Shown here: piece after piece, positions 11,530-12,357 of the stretch
Position numbering within the stretch: the stretch's first letter is position 1
Layout: every line of letters starts with the position of its first letter
Assembly (NCBI GenBank): GCA_028822125.1
Contig: JAPKEK010000020.1
Location: 1 to 12,357 of the forward strand
From: Pseudomonadales bacterium
GTDB taxonomy: Bacteria; Pseudomonadota; Gammaproteobacteria; Pseudomonadales; Azotimanducaceae
Length of the DNA: 12,357 nt
Direction: 5' to 3'
Made by a program: the position numbers and the translations under genes
Notes under the pieces: model-generated
The model's database searches: none
Told to the model about the DNA's origin: nothing
The model's input: only the letters and a program-made list of their open reading frames with translations

Positions 11530-12357
11530 ATGACTGGAACGAGTTATCGGTCGCCCGAATCCATTGAAGAAGCTGTAGATCTGTTGGCAGCGTCTTCTGG
11601 CGCGGTCAACATATTAGCAGGCGGAACCGACCTGATTATTCAGATGCAGGGTTCGACTGGTGACGAGCGCCTAATTATCAATATCAAGCATATCTCTGAG
11701 ATGATGCAGGCGAAATTTACCGATGATGCCCTGTTACTGGGGCCTGCAATGTGTTGTGCGGAATTGACTTCCAGGGCAGATATTAAGCAATGGTTTCCAG
11801 GTCTGGTAGAGTCAGCCTACCTGATCGGTTCGAGTCAGATTCAAGGTAGAGCCAGTGTTGGTGGAAACCTGTGTAATGCTTCGCCAGCTGCGGACACCAT
11901 TCCAGCACTCATTGTCCTGGGTGCTGTCTGTCATATCGTTGGCCCTAGCGGCGAACGGCGCGTCAACGCAGAAGATTTTGTGACCGGTGTTAGCAGCAAT
12001 TGCATGGCTGACAACGAATTATTGCGCTGTATTCAGATTGCCAGGCCTGAACCTAATACGGCTGATGCCTACCTGCGCTTCATACCGAGATCCGAGATGG
12101 ATATTGCCGTTGCTGGAGCTGCGGTCAGTGTGACCGTTAATGATGGCGTTTGTACCTCTGCCCGCGTGGCAATAGGTGCTGTGGCGCCCACAGCGCTGCT
12201 GGTGCCCGCTGCCGCCGCGGCCCTGGTAGGATCCGACCTGGGAGAGGAGGCGCTGGCTGCTGCAGCTGCGGCATCGACGTTGGCTGCTAAACCCATTACC
12301 GACCGACGAGGTACGGTGGAGTTCAGAAAGCATATTGTGGGTGTGCTGACTAAAAGA
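11530..12357 (+). CDS. FAD-binding subunit of a xanthine dehydrogenase/CoxM-family molybdenum hydroxylase (3' end cut by window)
   Basis: Medium, flavin-carrying subunit of a three-part molybdenum hydroxylase (CO dehydrogenase/xanthine dehydrogenase type), passing electrons from the iron-sulfur subunit via FAD. 276 codons are open to the window edge; such subunits are usually about 280-290 residues, so almost all is present. Motifs are RSPESIEEAVDLL at the N-terminus, the FAD loop AGGTDLI (30-36), and the second FAD loop ASVGGNLCNASPAAD (108-122). The C-terminal CO-dehydrogenase flavoprotein domain follows, with FIPRSEMDIAVAGAA and VAIGAVAPT. ATG 11530 has AGGAG (11517-11521) 8 bases upstream. 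The molybdopterin and 2Fe-2S subunit genes would be expected just downstream, outside the window. Substrate (purine, CO, aldehyde or N-heterocycle) cannot be told from this subunit. Confidence 0.93.
   Translation, partial: MTGTSYRSPESIEEAVDLLAASSGAVNILAGGTDLIIQMQGSTGDERLIINIKHISEMMQAKFTDDALLLGPAMCCAELTSRADIKQWFPGLVESAYLIGSSQIQGRASVGGNLCNASPAADTIPALIVLGAVCHIVGPSGERRVNAEDFVTGVSSNCMADNELLRCIQIARPEPNTADAYLRFIPRSEMDIAVAGAAVSVTVNDGVCTSARVAIGAVAPTALLVPAAAAALVGSDLGEEALAAAAAASTLAAKPITDRRGTVEFRKHIVGVLTKR

Noticed and set aside
1..12357. CRISPR arrays, tRNA or rRNA genes, insertion sequences, prophage or defence genes
   Set aside because: No regularly spaced repeats, cloverleaf-like segments, transposase or integrase motifs, or defence-type domains were seen; coding content is nearly all conserved housekeeping.

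Overview
The window is a stretch of housekeeping chromosome from a gammaproteobacterium. Diagnostic features are the divergent rne/rluC pair, the yceF-type Maf gene facing away from yceD-rpmF, the fabD-fabG-acpP-fabF-mltG-tmk-holB run, and a type IV pilus PilZ gene directly after holB. The holB-pilZ linkage is typical of Pseudomonas-like rather than enteric lineages, but nothing here fixes genus or family. Base composition looks moderate, with no obvious compositional break.

Layout. (1) 1-390, minus: the 5' end of rne (RNase E), cut by the window edge. (2) 391-878: a 488-base divergent intergenic region holding promoters for both directions and a rne leader with inverted repeats, one of them ending 2 nt before the rne start codon. 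(3) rluC (+) converges on a yceF-type maf gene (-). (4) From 2586 a long plus-strand run, probably one or more operons: yceD, rpmF, fabD, fabG, acpP, fabF, mltG, tmk, holB, pilZ (to 9988). Gene overlaps (fabD/fabG 1 nt, tmk/holB 8 nt) point to translational coupling. Larger gaps before acpP and fabF hold RNA structures that may set the distinct acpP level. (5) From 9989 the conserved cluster ends. It is followed by a GNAT acetyltransferase (-), a hairpin-rich intergenic segment, a MAPEG-family membrane protein (+), a possible terminator, and a new unit with its own promoter that starts with the FAD-binding subunit of a molybdenum hydroxylase (xanthine dehydrogenase/CoxM family), cut by the window end.

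How the genes work together. The central run couples ribosome parts (bL32), the fatty-acid elongation core (malonyl transfer by FabD onto AcpP, condensation by FabF, reduction by FabG), peptidoglycan strand termination (MltG), dTTP supply (Tmk) and the replication clamp loader (HolB). This grouping of growth-rate functions is widely conserved. The cluster is abridged: plsX and fabH are absent between rpmF and fabD, pabC is absent between fabF and mltG, and tatD does not follow pilZ.

I did not find a clear new multi-gene system. The items most worth a second look are non-coding: a three-hairpin element ending in a T-run (10675-10795), a long stem-loop between fabG and acpP (5116-5188), the rne leader structure, and a consensus promoter that would make the yceD-rpmF transcript almost leaderless.
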